DNA from: Tetramitus jugosus
Taxonomy: Eukaryota > Heterolobosea > Eutetramitea > Acrasida > Vahlkampfiidae
Length of the DNA stretch: 64,000 nucleotides
Direction of reading: 5' to 3'
Assembly (NCBI GenBank): GCA_937625935.1
Contig: OW569369.1
Location: forward strand, 1 to 64,000
Positions 19,978-29,700 of the stretch are shown piece after piece. The notes below the pieces were generated by a model. It saw only the letters and a program-made list of their open reading frames with translations. It made no database searches and was not told where the DNA came from. The first letter of the stretch is position 1. Each line of letters starts with the position of its first letter. The position numbers and the translations under genes are program-made.

Positions 19978-21753
19978 ATGAATGATTCATTGATCCATAA
20001 CACCTCTGCACCATCATCATCCTCACAACAAGAACAACGACACTACAGAATCGCATGTCAAGCATGTCGTTCATTGCACAGAAAGTGCGACAAAATTCTT
20101 CCCAGTTGTTCCCAATGCATCGCCAATCAGAGAAGTTGCGAGTACACACCACCCAAAAAACGTATCCGATCAAAAAGAAAACGACCACAGAATGAACCTT
20201 CACAAACGACCCAAACGAATGAAAAACGAATGAGAGAAGATTCTCTCGGTCCAATCAGTACGATTGACAATCCAATGACGATCACCTTGGGCAGCAATGA
20301 TAATAATAATCCTATTTCAATTGTTCCGAATCAGTGTACTAGTCAGAATCTTTGTGAAGTGGATCACAATAATCATAATGTGGAGATGAATCGAGTACCA
20401 GCTAATCCTGAAGTCCCATTCAAAACATCTGATTTGGTCAATTTCTATTACAAAGAGTGCAGTGCAGAGTGGAATTTAGTTCCGAAGCATTTGATTTGTG
20501 AAGCTGTAGCTGCTGCCGAAAACAAAAAGTTAAATCATCAAGAGAGTGACAACACAGCAACGATTGCTAGTGTTAATCAGTTTGATTTGCATGTGAATGA
20601 GGCTGTCTGGTGCAGCGTACAAATGATGTCTTTGGGTCGAATTGTATCAATGGAGCGACATGAGGAAGAAATGGAGAGGAGAGTGATCAATATTGTTCAA
20701 CAACTGCGTCGCATATGTAAAATGCTCCTGTTGCGTGCCGATATATTCGATGCCATACCCAATAATGAAAAATTGGCTTGGGCAGCCATGAACATGTCCA
20801 TTTTTGAAAGAGTGCATGAAAATAGGGGAGCGTATGCACAATGGATGGGCCTTGTGAAATCCTATTTAAAATCAGCTCAAGTCCCTACTGTGCAATTAAA
20901 GGCATGTTACGAAACTTTTAAATGGAGAACAGATTGTGCACGAGCAGATGCACATGGTTTGAGAGGATATGACTTGATTTTAAAATCACTGAGGAAGAGA
21001 CTTCGATTGAATGAAAAGCTTGTAAAACTTGGTTTATGGAATGCCAATTCGACCGGTAATCATTTGTTGGAAGAGTTGATCAGTGTATTAGTAGCGAGAA
21101 TATCAAAGAAGGACCAATCTACAGACTTGGTGGCAACATCAAGAACGTTAGACTTATTGCAACAGCTTGTTGACGCGATTCCTAGCGTTGCTGTGAAACT
21201 TGATGCTATCAGTGGCAAGATGGATTGCTTATTGAATGAGGAGTCAAGGTTGTCTCCAGAAACATCGAATGAGGATCTGAATCAGCTCTACAAGCTTAAA
21301 CGACAAGTTAGCGACCAAATATCACTCTTTCTTGCAAGTTTTCCCTCCTTGCCTCTGGATACTCTATGGATGATCAGACAAGTATGTGTGGCAATATCAG
21401 TTCACTATCAAGCTGCACTGAGAGGGGAACCAGTGCTAGATATTCTAAGCGTTGATGTAAGGATATTAGAACTGTTAGAGATATCACGAAAATTACCTGA
21501 GAAGGGTGTCTCTCTTTTAAGAGACGTAAAGCAATGGATTGCAGATCAATCACGACAAACCATAGTTCGCCCGAACACGCAGCCACATGATCAACATCAA
21601 TACTTGAACTTAAATACGAATGTTTCCTCCTTTGTCGATTCAGATTTACCCATGGATGCCTTGCTGCTTGACGATGCAACTGTTTTACAGATTCTTGCTG
21701 ATTTAGCGCCAGCAAACTCGATCCTAGATGCCAATTTTATGAACTTGTTTTAG
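19978..21753 (+). CDS. Zn2Cys6 binuclear-cluster protein, probable transcription factor
   Basis: The open frame extends from 19666, but I prefer the Met at 19978 because the stretch before it is Arg/Ser-rich and lies in the shared promoter with the divergent ABC gene. From there it is 591 residues. A GAL4-type cluster, CQACRSLHRKCDKILPSC followed by SQCIANQRSCEY, supplies all six cysteines near residues 25-53, followed by a strongly basic linker (KKRIRSKRKRP). The rest is mainly helical, with no clear fungal middle-homology domain. Zn2Cys6 proteins are typical of fungi but occur in some protists. Sharing an intergenic region with an ABC exporter could mean it regulates that exporter, as pleiotropic-drug-resistance factors do in fungi; this is only an inference. 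Confidence 0.75.
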   Translation: MNDSLIHNTSAPSSSSQQEQRHYRIACQACRSLHRKCDKILPSCSQCIANQRSCEYTPPKKRIRSKRKRPQNEPSQTTQTNEKRMREDSLGPISTIDNPMTITLGSNDNNNPISIVPNQCTSQNLCEVDHNNHNVEMNRVPANPEVPFKTSDLVNFYYKECSAEWNLVPKHLICEAVAAAENKKLNHQESDNTATIASVNQFDLHVNEAVWCSVQMMSLGRIVSMERHEEEMERRVINIVQQLRRICKMLLLRADIFDAIPNNEKLAWAAMNMSIFERVHENRGAYAQWMGLVKSYLKSAQVPTVQLKACYETFKWRTDCARADAHGLRGYDLILKSLRKRLRLNEKLVKLGLWNANSTGNHLLEELISVLVARISKKDQSTDLVATSRTLDLLQQLVDAIPSVAVKLDAISGKMDCLLNEESRLSPETSNEDLNQLYKLKRQVSDQISLFLASFPSLPLDTLWMIRQVCVAISVHYQAALRGEPVLDILSVDVRILELLEISRKLPEKGVSLLRDVKQWIADQSRQTIVRPNTQPHDQHQYLNLNTNVSSFVDSDLPMDALLLDDATVLQILADLAPANSILDANFMNLF

Positions 21754-21980
21754 AGACACATATACCAAGTGTTTCAGCTGAAGTCTTGCTGTACTCTGAA
21801 TTGGGCGGCAAAAAAGCAGTTGGGTAGATTCTCGTCGGATTTTAGGTGTCAAAGGACTTGTCTCGAGATTGAACATGGGAATTACCCAAAGGACCAAAGG
21901 ACTTTAGCGCGGGAGTGGAATTCCAAGAGACAAAAGCAAGAGGCACAGAGAAAAACAATAGCAAACACAAATAGAAAGAA

Positions 21981-22820
21981 ATGAATCTTTACCAAGTAAT
22001 ATTATTCGTCACTGCTATTGCATTTAGCATTTACGCTGCTTCAGCAACGTCGTGTGTCACCACTCCATCTGCAACAGAAGGCCCTTACTATGCCAGTGGA
22101 ATGCCCTTCCGTAAAAACATCACTGAGGGAAAACCAGGACTACCTGTCATACTGGAATTGACAATCGTGAACAAGACAACTTGTGAGCCTGTTCCTGGTG
22201 CTACTGTTGAAATTTGGCACTGTGATGCTCTTGGCATCTACAGCCACTATGAGGAAGCAAGCAACAATATTCGGAATCCAAAGACTGATGACACCACGTA
22301 TCTCCGCGGTAAGCAATACGCCAACTCGAGCGGTATTGCCACCTTCGAAACTATTTACCCAGGATGGTATGTGAGCCGTGACACTCACATTCATATGAAG
22401 ATTTACAATGGTGAGAAGGAAGTGCTCACAAGTCAACTCTTCTTCTCCGACACTCTCTCTGATCAAATTGGACTGCTCTCTCCGTACAGCTCTCACAAGG
22501 TTGAAAGAACAAGACTGGACGAAGATAATGTGTATTCTGAGGGTGATATCATGTTGACGATTACTAGAATGCAAAGTTCATTAGAAGGTGGATTGATTGC
22601 ACAAGGAACCGTGGTAGTGGATTTCGAATCAACAAGTGGATCAAATAGACCAGATGGAACCAATTGGTCAATCATCGTTCTCGTCGGAGGAGCAATAATC
22701 ATTGCTATTATTGTTTTGTGTGCATTGGCTTACGGTGTCAAAGTATACCTCTCAAAACGACAGAAGCAGAACCACCATCATTTGGTTGAACAGTATGAGC
22801 AAGCAGATGAATTGATATAA
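21981..22820 (+). CDS. Secreted, membrane-anchored intradiol dioxygenase-like protein
   Basis: This 279-residue protein has a signal peptide (1-23), an intradiol ring-cleavage fold, then one transmembrane helix (about 226-248) and a short cytoplasmic tail. Hallmarks are TEGPYY, PVPGATVEIWHCDALGIYS and TIYPGWYVSRDTHIHMK, with Tyr87, a Tyr in the YPGWY motif, His136 and His138 as the expected 2-Tyr/2-His ferric ligands. Family members use O2 to cleave catechols. Extracellular eukaryotic and fungal versions act on plant- or lignin-derived catechols. The membrane tether suggests work at the surface or in a phagosome. An acquisition from bacteria or fungi is plausible. Confidence 0.82.
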   Translation: MNLYQVILFVTAIAFSIYAASATSCVTTPSATEGPYYASGMPFRKNITEGKPGLPVILELTIVNKTTCEPVPGATVEIWHCDALGIYSHYEEASNNIRNPKTDDTTYLRGKQYANSSGIATFETIYPGWYVSRDTHIHMKIYNGEKEVLTSQLFFSDTLSDQIGLLSPYSSHKVERTRLDEDNVYSEGDIMLTITRMQSSLEGGLIAQGTVVVDFESTSGSNRPDGTNWSIIVLVGGAIIIAIIVLCALAYGVKVYLSKRQKQNHHHLVEQYEQADELI

Positions 22821-22897
22821 TTCTTCTGTCTGTCGAGCCACGTTCTTCGAAATTAGGAACAAAAAATTGTTGTGATAAACACCTTTTTCAGCTTTAT

Positions 22898-25099
22898 TTA
22901 GTAATTATATCGATCTCTGGAGTTATTGGGTCGATATCGCCTGGAGTTGTCGGGAGGATATTGAGGAGGATACTGCTCGTCTTGTGGATGTTCATGAGGG
23001 TATCCGTAAGGTCCAGGTGGATATTGAGAGTGACCACGCGGAGGTGGAGCATTGTAGGCTCTATCGTCATGATCAGGATAATTGTAGGATGAGAATGCTT
23101 CTTCAAAATCGGCAGAGAAATCATCTTCATCAAACTGAGGTCTAGGTAGATGTTCTGGGACAGGAGGAGGGACAAATCCGCTTGTATTTCTACTGGTGGT
23201 TGTCGTCTGAGTGACAGTTCTGTGTGCAGGAGTGTTTCTCGAAGACTCAGTGGTTCGGTGTACCGTGACGTTTCGTTGAACTGGAGCTGCATGATGACTG
23301 GTGTGCATGTACTCGTTCATTCTGCCCATCAGTCCCCTGTCGGATTGAATTCCCCCAGTGTTTCTTCTGACTGTAGTGGTTGTAACTGTTGAGCTCTTGG
23401 GTTCATTCATCTCTCTATGTAATCTCATTGCCATTTCGTGATCAGACTCCACAGTTCTCGATTGACGTGTTGGTGCAGCTGATCTTTGACTACTTCTTCC
23501 TTGCTCTACATGTCGGGAAGTTACAGGGGTTGAGCGATGGGTTGATTGGTATTGTTGTGGTTGGGGTTGTCGAGGAGCCGCTGTCGTAGTGGATCGTTGT
23601 GGTTGTTGTTGCTTTGGCTGTGGCTGCACTCCGTAACCTGGTTGCTTCTCAAACTCTCTCTCCGCTTCCAGGTTGTACTTTTCTTGCAATTTTCTTGCAA
23701 TCAGTTCATCTTTCATCGTCTGTGCAGTTGGAGGTCTCACGGGTCTCTTCTCATCTCTTGTCGAGGGTCTCTTCTCTTCATATTCAGTTGGGTTGAACTT
23801 TCTCACATCCACGATACCTTTGGCTGCCCTACGGTCATAATCAAGCATCGTCGTTCTGAGACATAACAAGTAAGTGACCATACTTAGTTCATCTGGTCGA
23901 TCTGTAACATCATCAGAGTCCAACAAATTTGGAATTCCAAAAATCTCCTTGGACCATCCAAGCGCCTTTCGAACTCTATTATGACTCGACTCATTGGGAT
24001 TCAATTTTACAATTGGTCTCATCTTTCTGTCCCATTGCAATCGTTGAACTAGACGAGTCAGGATGTATCCGTCAGAGAAGTCTCCAGTGAAGTTATGAAC
24101 TTGAATCTGGGTCATATGATTAATCCACTTGACCAACTCTTGCTTCTGTGACAAATCTGCATCTCTTTGATATTGTGGTTGCATAAAGAATGGTTGTCTG
24201 AATTGATTCTGTTTCTCCATAGGATCTCTTGAGAGTGTAGGCAGAGCACTCTTGGATGAAGAACCACCAGTAGCTCCTAACCCTGAAGAGGAACCTCTCG
24301 AGGAGGAACCGCCATGACTCATCGATAAGTTGCTCATTCCTTCAACCAGGGAGTCATCATGACCTCCAGCGCCATGAGACGACGAGGAAGAAGCTGAACC
24401 AAACTTGGAGGAATCTCCTCCTCTCATTGTGTTTGAACTGGAGCTCCACCATATGGAATCTTTGTCATTCTTGTCACCAAATGGATTCTCATCAAATCCC
24501 ATGGAAGAGTGGCTCATATTTCTCATATTGTTTTGCAATGCTTGATCAATGAGATCAAAATCTTGTCCAGGAACAGTAGTGCCTCTCTTGTCTCGATCAC
24601 TAGCTCCACTTCGAGAAGCAGTGGAGGCAACAGATGAAGCTGGTTGTGCCATTCTCTTAACTTGTTGTTCGATACGACCAACATCTTGGAAATGACGAAT
24701 AAGTGACCACACTAGACCCAAAATCAGTTTCAAGTTACCATTCACAATTGAGTCAGGACTAATACCGACCAATCGAATTTTCTCGTCATTTTCAATCATA
24801 TCCAAAGCAGTTTGTACATTTTCTATACATTGAATTCTCATGCGCGGATCAGAATTGTATTTTCGATCGGATCCTGAGAGTCCATTGAGTAATCGTACCA
24901 AGTTCTCACCAGTGGCGAAACCAGAGACTAAATCTTTCATGGGAGAAAAACCAAATTTCTTGAGAGTCAAATTACACCAGTTAGTAAAGGTTTTGTGCTG
25001 TGTTTCAATCCAGGCAGAGTCGGACTGGCCAGTCTCTGCCGTTGAGGCACTGCGTCTTCTTTGTTGCAGTTGATCTTGTAGTTGTTGTTGGGAGAACAT
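22898..25099 (-). CDS. Tandem calponin-homology actin-binding protein
   Basis: This is a 733-residue frame. CH1 (about residues 34-145) has the actinin-type FTNWCNLTLKKFG start and KIRLVGISPDSIVNGNLKL...LVWSLIRHF end. CH2 (about 310-415) has QKQELVKWINHM and a LLDSDDVTDRPDELSMVTYL end. A Ser/Gly-rich spacer of about 120 residues separates them, longer than in alpha-actinin. The C-terminal 270 residues are Gln/Arg/Pro-rich without a recognisable domain, ending in repeated YPP-type motifs. Paired CH domains bind F-actin, so it should bundle or scaffold cortical actin. The absence of spectrin, filamin or coiled-coil rods sets it apart from the named families. Confidence 0.85.
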   Translation of the reverse strand: MFSQQQLQDQLQQRRRSASTAETGQSDSAWIETQHKTFTNWCNLTLKKFGFSPMKDLVSGFATGENLVRLLNGLSGSDRKYNSDPRMRIQCIENVQTALDMIENDEKIRLVGISPDSIVNGNLKLILGLVWSLIRHFQDVGRIEQQVKRMAQPASSVASTASRSGASDRDKRGTTVPGQDFDLIDQALQNNMRNMSHSSMGFDENPFGDKNDKDSIWWSSSSNTMRGGDSSKFGSASSSSSHGAGGHDDSLVEGMSNLSMSHGGSSSRGSSSGLGATGGSSSKSALPTLSRDPMEKQNQFRQPFFMQPQYQRDADLSQKQELVKWINHMTQIQVHNFTGDFSDGYILTRLVQRLQWDRKMRPIVKLNPNESSHNRVRKALGWSKEIFGIPNLLDSDDVTDRPDELSMVTYLLCLRTTMLDYDRRAAKGIVDVRKFNPTEYEEKRPSTRDEKRPVRPPTAQTMKDELIARKLQEKYNLEAEREFEKQPGYGVQPQPKQQQPQRSTTTAAPRQPQPQQYQSTHRSTPVTSRHVEQGRSSQRSAAPTRQSRTVESDHEMAMRLHREMNEPKSSTVTTTTVRRNTGGIQSDRGLMGRMNEYMHTSHHAAPVQRNVTVHRTTESSRNTPAHRTVTQTTTTSRNTSGFVPPPVPEHLPRPQFDEDDFSADFEEAFSSYNYPDHDDRAYNAPPPRGHSQYPPGPYGYPHEHPQDEQYPPQYPPDNSRRYRPNNSRDRYNY

Positions 25100-25346
25100 G
25101 AGGGCTAGTTGTGGCTTGGTTTTCTTACCAAATTTCGTGTTCTATGAACCTCAGGAACATAAAAAATACAACCAAGAGCATAAAAAAATAAAGGACTTGT
25201 CTATCATTTTCAAGTGACAAAAATAAGTGAAAATTACGCGGCTTCTTTTTTCGTCTTACTTTTTTCTCCGCAGCGGAACAACTTGCAAACAATTGAAGGT
25301 TCATCAAACAACAGTTCATCATATCCAAACAAAAATCAACAACAAA

Positions 25347-26651
25347 ATGCAATCTACCACCACCATGCTACCCGTCCTACAAAGACTTGCCAAAGTCAAC
25401 ATGAAGAGACTCTTTCCATGCACCACAGCCATTCTCACACCAAAAACCCACAAAAAATCATCTCAACAACAACAATTTTCGCCAAACAACAACAATAGAG
25501 CTTCTTCACCTACTTCGTTGAATGAACCTCTCCAAATTTTTTCTGTCAAATTCTTAAAAGAACAATTGAATAAGAAGAATGTGAATGTGCCTACGCGAGT
25601 ATTCGATGAAATGAACGAAGGTCAAGTCAATCGCCCATTCTATGGCGTATTTCTCTTCACATCAACATCCAATCAATCGAAACAACATGTGAATTGTGTG
25701 ATTGACAGTGGATACAATCCAATATTGAGATGGTTGGAACACTTGGATGAGACAAAAGGAACAACAACGACCACTGCCTCGACAATCAATCAAAGATCAT
25801 CATCATCATCATCACAATTCATCACCAACAATCGACAGAAAAAGGAAAATGTAATGTCAAAGAAGACAACAACACCAAACAGTAACAGACAACAAGAATC
25901 CAAATGGGATTTAGTGGCCGTAGTGTATGGATTTGAAACGAGGATCGAAGCACTGGAGTTTGAATTCTTGTGGAAGAATCCATTGAGAATCACTGGTTCT
26001 AAATCATTTCAGCAAATGATGAAACAACTCAAGATGAGTTCTGAGAATGATTCGGATGAGAAGAGTGGCAGCGGTAACAATGTGATGAACAATATACCTG
26101 CCAAGCTACACGTACTCTTTCATCTTTTGACTGATCCTAGTAGTCGCTTCTATCGACCATTGATGAATCCTGAGGGTAAATCAATTTTGCACGTACGATT
26201 CCTTTCAGAGACATGCGAGGGGATTGCACGAGAGTATCAATTCCCTATTGATAAATGTTTGAATCATATTGTTTCATGTTCAGCAGAACAAATGCAAGAA
26301 CATGTGCTTGTCGCGTTGAACACTGAACCACTGATATGGAACCATCAGCAACAACAGCAACAACAAACATCATCGCCTCCAGCTTTCGACCAACCAGTCA
26401 AGCAATTTGGTGCTCCTCGAACACAACAAGCATTGACCCAAGAGATCAACACACCATCAACTCAAGTCAATCTAGGACGTAAAGAGCCTTTTTCTCCAAG
26501 ACTCAAGCAATTTGATGACAAGGAAGCCAAGAAGAACGCAGAAGTCGTTCGTGTGCCAAAGATTGTCATTTCAGCAGATGGCAAAATCAAGAAGGTACTG
26601 GAACCTGCAAAGCCCGCCAAAAAAATATCGGTAAAGTCGTCAAAAAAATAG
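25347..26651 (+). CDS. SLX1-like GIY-YIG domain protein
   Basis: Start chosen at 25347 (MQSTTTMLPV) because the codons before it lie in an A-rich leader; 434 residues. The central region matches the GIY-YIG domain of SLX1: RPFYGVFLFTSTS (SLX1 FYGVYLLxC), then GYNPILRWLEHLDE (SLX1 NPxRRxxQHN), a low-complexity Ser/Gln/Thr insert of about 60 residues, and WDLVAVVYGFETRIEALEFEFLWKNP (SLX1 WxMVxxVxGFPxxxxALxFEWxWQ), keeping the Glu that binds metal. The YIG part reads VNCVIDSG, so the second catalytic Tyr looks altered, and no C-terminal RING cysteines are visible. SLX1 with SLX4 cuts branched DNA such as Holliday junctions. This may be a diverged, possibly inactive member. It lies head-to-tail with MSH6, 70 bp upstream. 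Confidence 0.62.
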   Translation: MQSTTTMLPVLQRLAKVNMKRLFPCTTAILTPKTHKKSSQQQQFSPNNNNRASSPTSLNEPLQIFSVKFLKEQLNKKNVNVPTRVFDEMNEGQVNRPFYGVFLFTSTSNQSKQHVNCVIDSGYNPILRWLEHLDETKGTTTTTASTINQRSSSSSSQFITNNRQKKENVMSKKTTTPNSNRQQESKWDLVAVVYGFETRIEALEFEFLWKNPLRITGSKSFQQMMKQLKMSSENDSDEKSGSGNNVMNNIPAKLHVLFHLLTDPSSRFYRPLMNPEGKSILHVRFLSETCEGIAREYQFPIDKCLNHIVSCSAEQMQEHVLVALNTEPLIWNHQQQQQQQTSSPPAFDQPVKQFGAPRTQQALTQEINTPSTQVNLGRKEPFSPRLKQFDDKEAKKNAEVVRVPKIVISADGKIKKVLEPAKPAKKISVKSSKK

Positions 26652-26721
26652 ACAAAATACAAAACAACAAGTCAAACAACCGCAGACACATTGCATTGGA
26701 TATCTGAGTGGCTCACTAGAA

Positions 26722-29700
26722 ATGTCTTCAAACAACAACTACAATGCCCGTCGCCCACCATTCCTCAACAACTCCCAAACAGCATCAACAACAACATCAG
26801 TCAGTGGCGGACAACAGAGAACAATCAATCAATTTTTTACGCCAAAGAAGAATGCAGACACAAGCATTGGGAGTCAACCAACACCTACTCAATCAATGAA
26901 TGACGACGATGAAGAGTTGACTGCTGAAGAATTGGAACGCATGGAAAGGAATAAAAGAGAAGCAGAGTTGCGCAGATCATCTCTCGCCGCTTCTTTATCC
27001 GCAAAGAAGCCGTTTGTCGGGGTTGGCACGAGCAATGCATTCCAAGCCTTTGCTCAAAAACGAAAGAGAATGGTGGATGATGATGAAAATGATGCCGATG
27101 GTCATACCAACAATAGTGACACTAAGAGAATGAGAGTTTCATCATCGAGCATGAGCTCCGATGTCAGTACTCTAAAGACTCCCAGTACTCCACTGTTGAA
27201 CCGTGGGAAGCAACAGTCATCTGCTGGGACAAAATCAGTCACTCGTCAACCAGTGTTGCCATCTCCTCAGCAAAACAACAAAAAGAATGCAACAACTAAG
27301 AAGAAGGAAGTGGACAATGATTACGAAGATGCAGAAGATGATGAAGATGAAGATGCGGAAGAGCGACAGAAGCCTGCTTCTACATCATCCACGAGAAGAG
27401 GTGCCACTTCAAAGCCCAATGCATTTGCCAGAGCAAAACAAAAGAGGGATGAAGAGGAGAGACATACTTGGTTGATGGAGAGTGAAATCAGAGACAAGGA
27501 ACAACGAAAAAAGGACCACCCTGACTATGATCCATCGACTCTGTATATTCCTGCAGCTGGACTCTCGGAGATGACTCCTTTTGAAAAACAGTACTGGGAA
27601 GTGAAGAAGGAGAATTGGGACACTGTCATCTTCTTTAAGAAGGGAAAGTTTTATGAATTGTATGAAAAAGATGCCTATTTGGGAAAGGAATTATTTGATT
27701 TGAAGATGACTGAGAGAGTGAATATGCCCATGGTGGGAGTACCCGAGGGATCGTTCCAACATTGGGCTTCCAAATTTATCGCTGCTGGATTCAAGTTGGC
27801 TCGTGTCGAACAAATGGAAACACCAGACGAGGTGAAGAAGCGAAATAAGGGAAAGAAGCAAGCAAAGAATGCCACAAGTAGAGTGGTCAGTAGAGAAATT
27901 GTTGAAATTATTACGCCTGGCACAATCAGAGACAATGACATGATTATGGATTATAACAGTCCTTATTTACTGTCCATTCGCGAGAATCAGGTTGCCAGTA
28001 GCTTTGGCATTAGTTTCTCTGATGTCTCCACTGGTAGAATATTCCTGACATTTATTGAACGAGATGATGCTGGTTTTACTGGATTGGAAACTGTATTGCA
28101 GCAAATTCAGCCACGAGAAATTTTATTCGAGAAAGGAAATTTGTCCAAGCAAACTCTCCATATTATCAAACAAAAGTTGAATATCAGTGCCAAACTCACA
28201 CCTATAGCTTCAAAAGAGTATTATGATGCCTCTGCGGTAGTGCAACAGATTGAGGACGGTGAATATTTTGAACAATCTGAATGGCCAGAAGCACTGAACG
28301 AGTTTAGAGAGAACGAAATTGTGTTGTGTTCTTTTGGTGGTTTGTTGTTCCATTTGAAGAAGGTAATGCTTGACTCAGATGTACTCACAATGGGCAATAT
28401 TAAGAAATATGAGCCAAATGAGCACGCATCTACCATGATTATTGATGGTCAAACTCTAGCAAATCTTGAAATTCTATGTAACAATCGCGATAATACCCGT
28501 AAGGGATCGCTTATTGAACATTTGGACAGATGTCTAACACCATTCGGTAAGAGATTATTTAGAAAGTGGATATGTGCTCCACTTCGACGAATAGAAGATA
28601 TTAATGCAAGATTAGACGCTCTGGAAGATCTTCACCGAGTCTCAGAAGCAAAGGATGAGGTTCGACCACTATTGAAACAGATTCCTGATTTAGAGAGAAT
28701 GTTAGCCAAACTACACAGTGAAAGTAGAATTGAAAAGGATGCAGTTTATTTCGATGTGAAGACCGATAAGAGGAAAATCGATATGTTTTTGGGGACATTG
28801 GATGGCTTCAAAAAAATTAACAACATCTCAAAGCGAATGAACCAGTTGATCAATGAGTTTGAAACAGATATAATGAAAGATTTCTCACAGATTGTGTCAG
28901 TATCAGATGTGAATGATATTCCAGATCATGGTTTTCCAGATATCGATGATTTATTGAATCACTTCGATGGTGCATTTGATCACAAGATTGCCAAAGAACA
29001 ATATATTATCTGTCCTAACGAGGGTGAAGATGAGGAATACGATAAAGTTGTGCAACTGATCAAAAAAACCGAAGCAGAATTTGAGGAAGAATTGAAGAAG
29101 GCGAGGAAGTTACTCAAGTGTGCGAGTGCACAATACAAGCACTTGCAAAAGGATACATATCAAATCGAAGTTCCAAACAATGTAAAGGTACCAGACACGT
29201 TCACAGTGGTTACTAAAACTAGCAAGATGAATAGATACTATACTCCTTGGATTCGAGAGAATTTATCCAAATTGCAAGAACTTGAGTCCCAAAAGGAAGA
29301 AGTTTTGAGACGTCAAATGAAGCGAATGTTCAAGAAGTTTGACGCTTATTACAAGATATGGGCTCGTGCAATCGAATACTGCGCAGAATTAGATTGTCTA
29401 TTTAGCTTGTCATTGACCAGTTTCGAATCTCATTTACCTATGGTCAGGCCATCGTTCGTCAACAGTAGAAGACCAGTGTTTGACATCAAACAAATGATTC
29501 ATCCCTGTGTAAGCTCGCCTAACGCAAGCACACCCATTCAACCAAATGACACTTTACTTGGAGGTCTTAATCATCCTTGTTGTGCTGTAGTTACAGGACC
29601 AAATATGGGAGGTAAATCGACTCTGCTCAGACAAAACTGTATAGCAATTATCATGGCTCAGGTCGGATGCTATGTGTCAGCTCAAGAGTTTACCTTGAGT

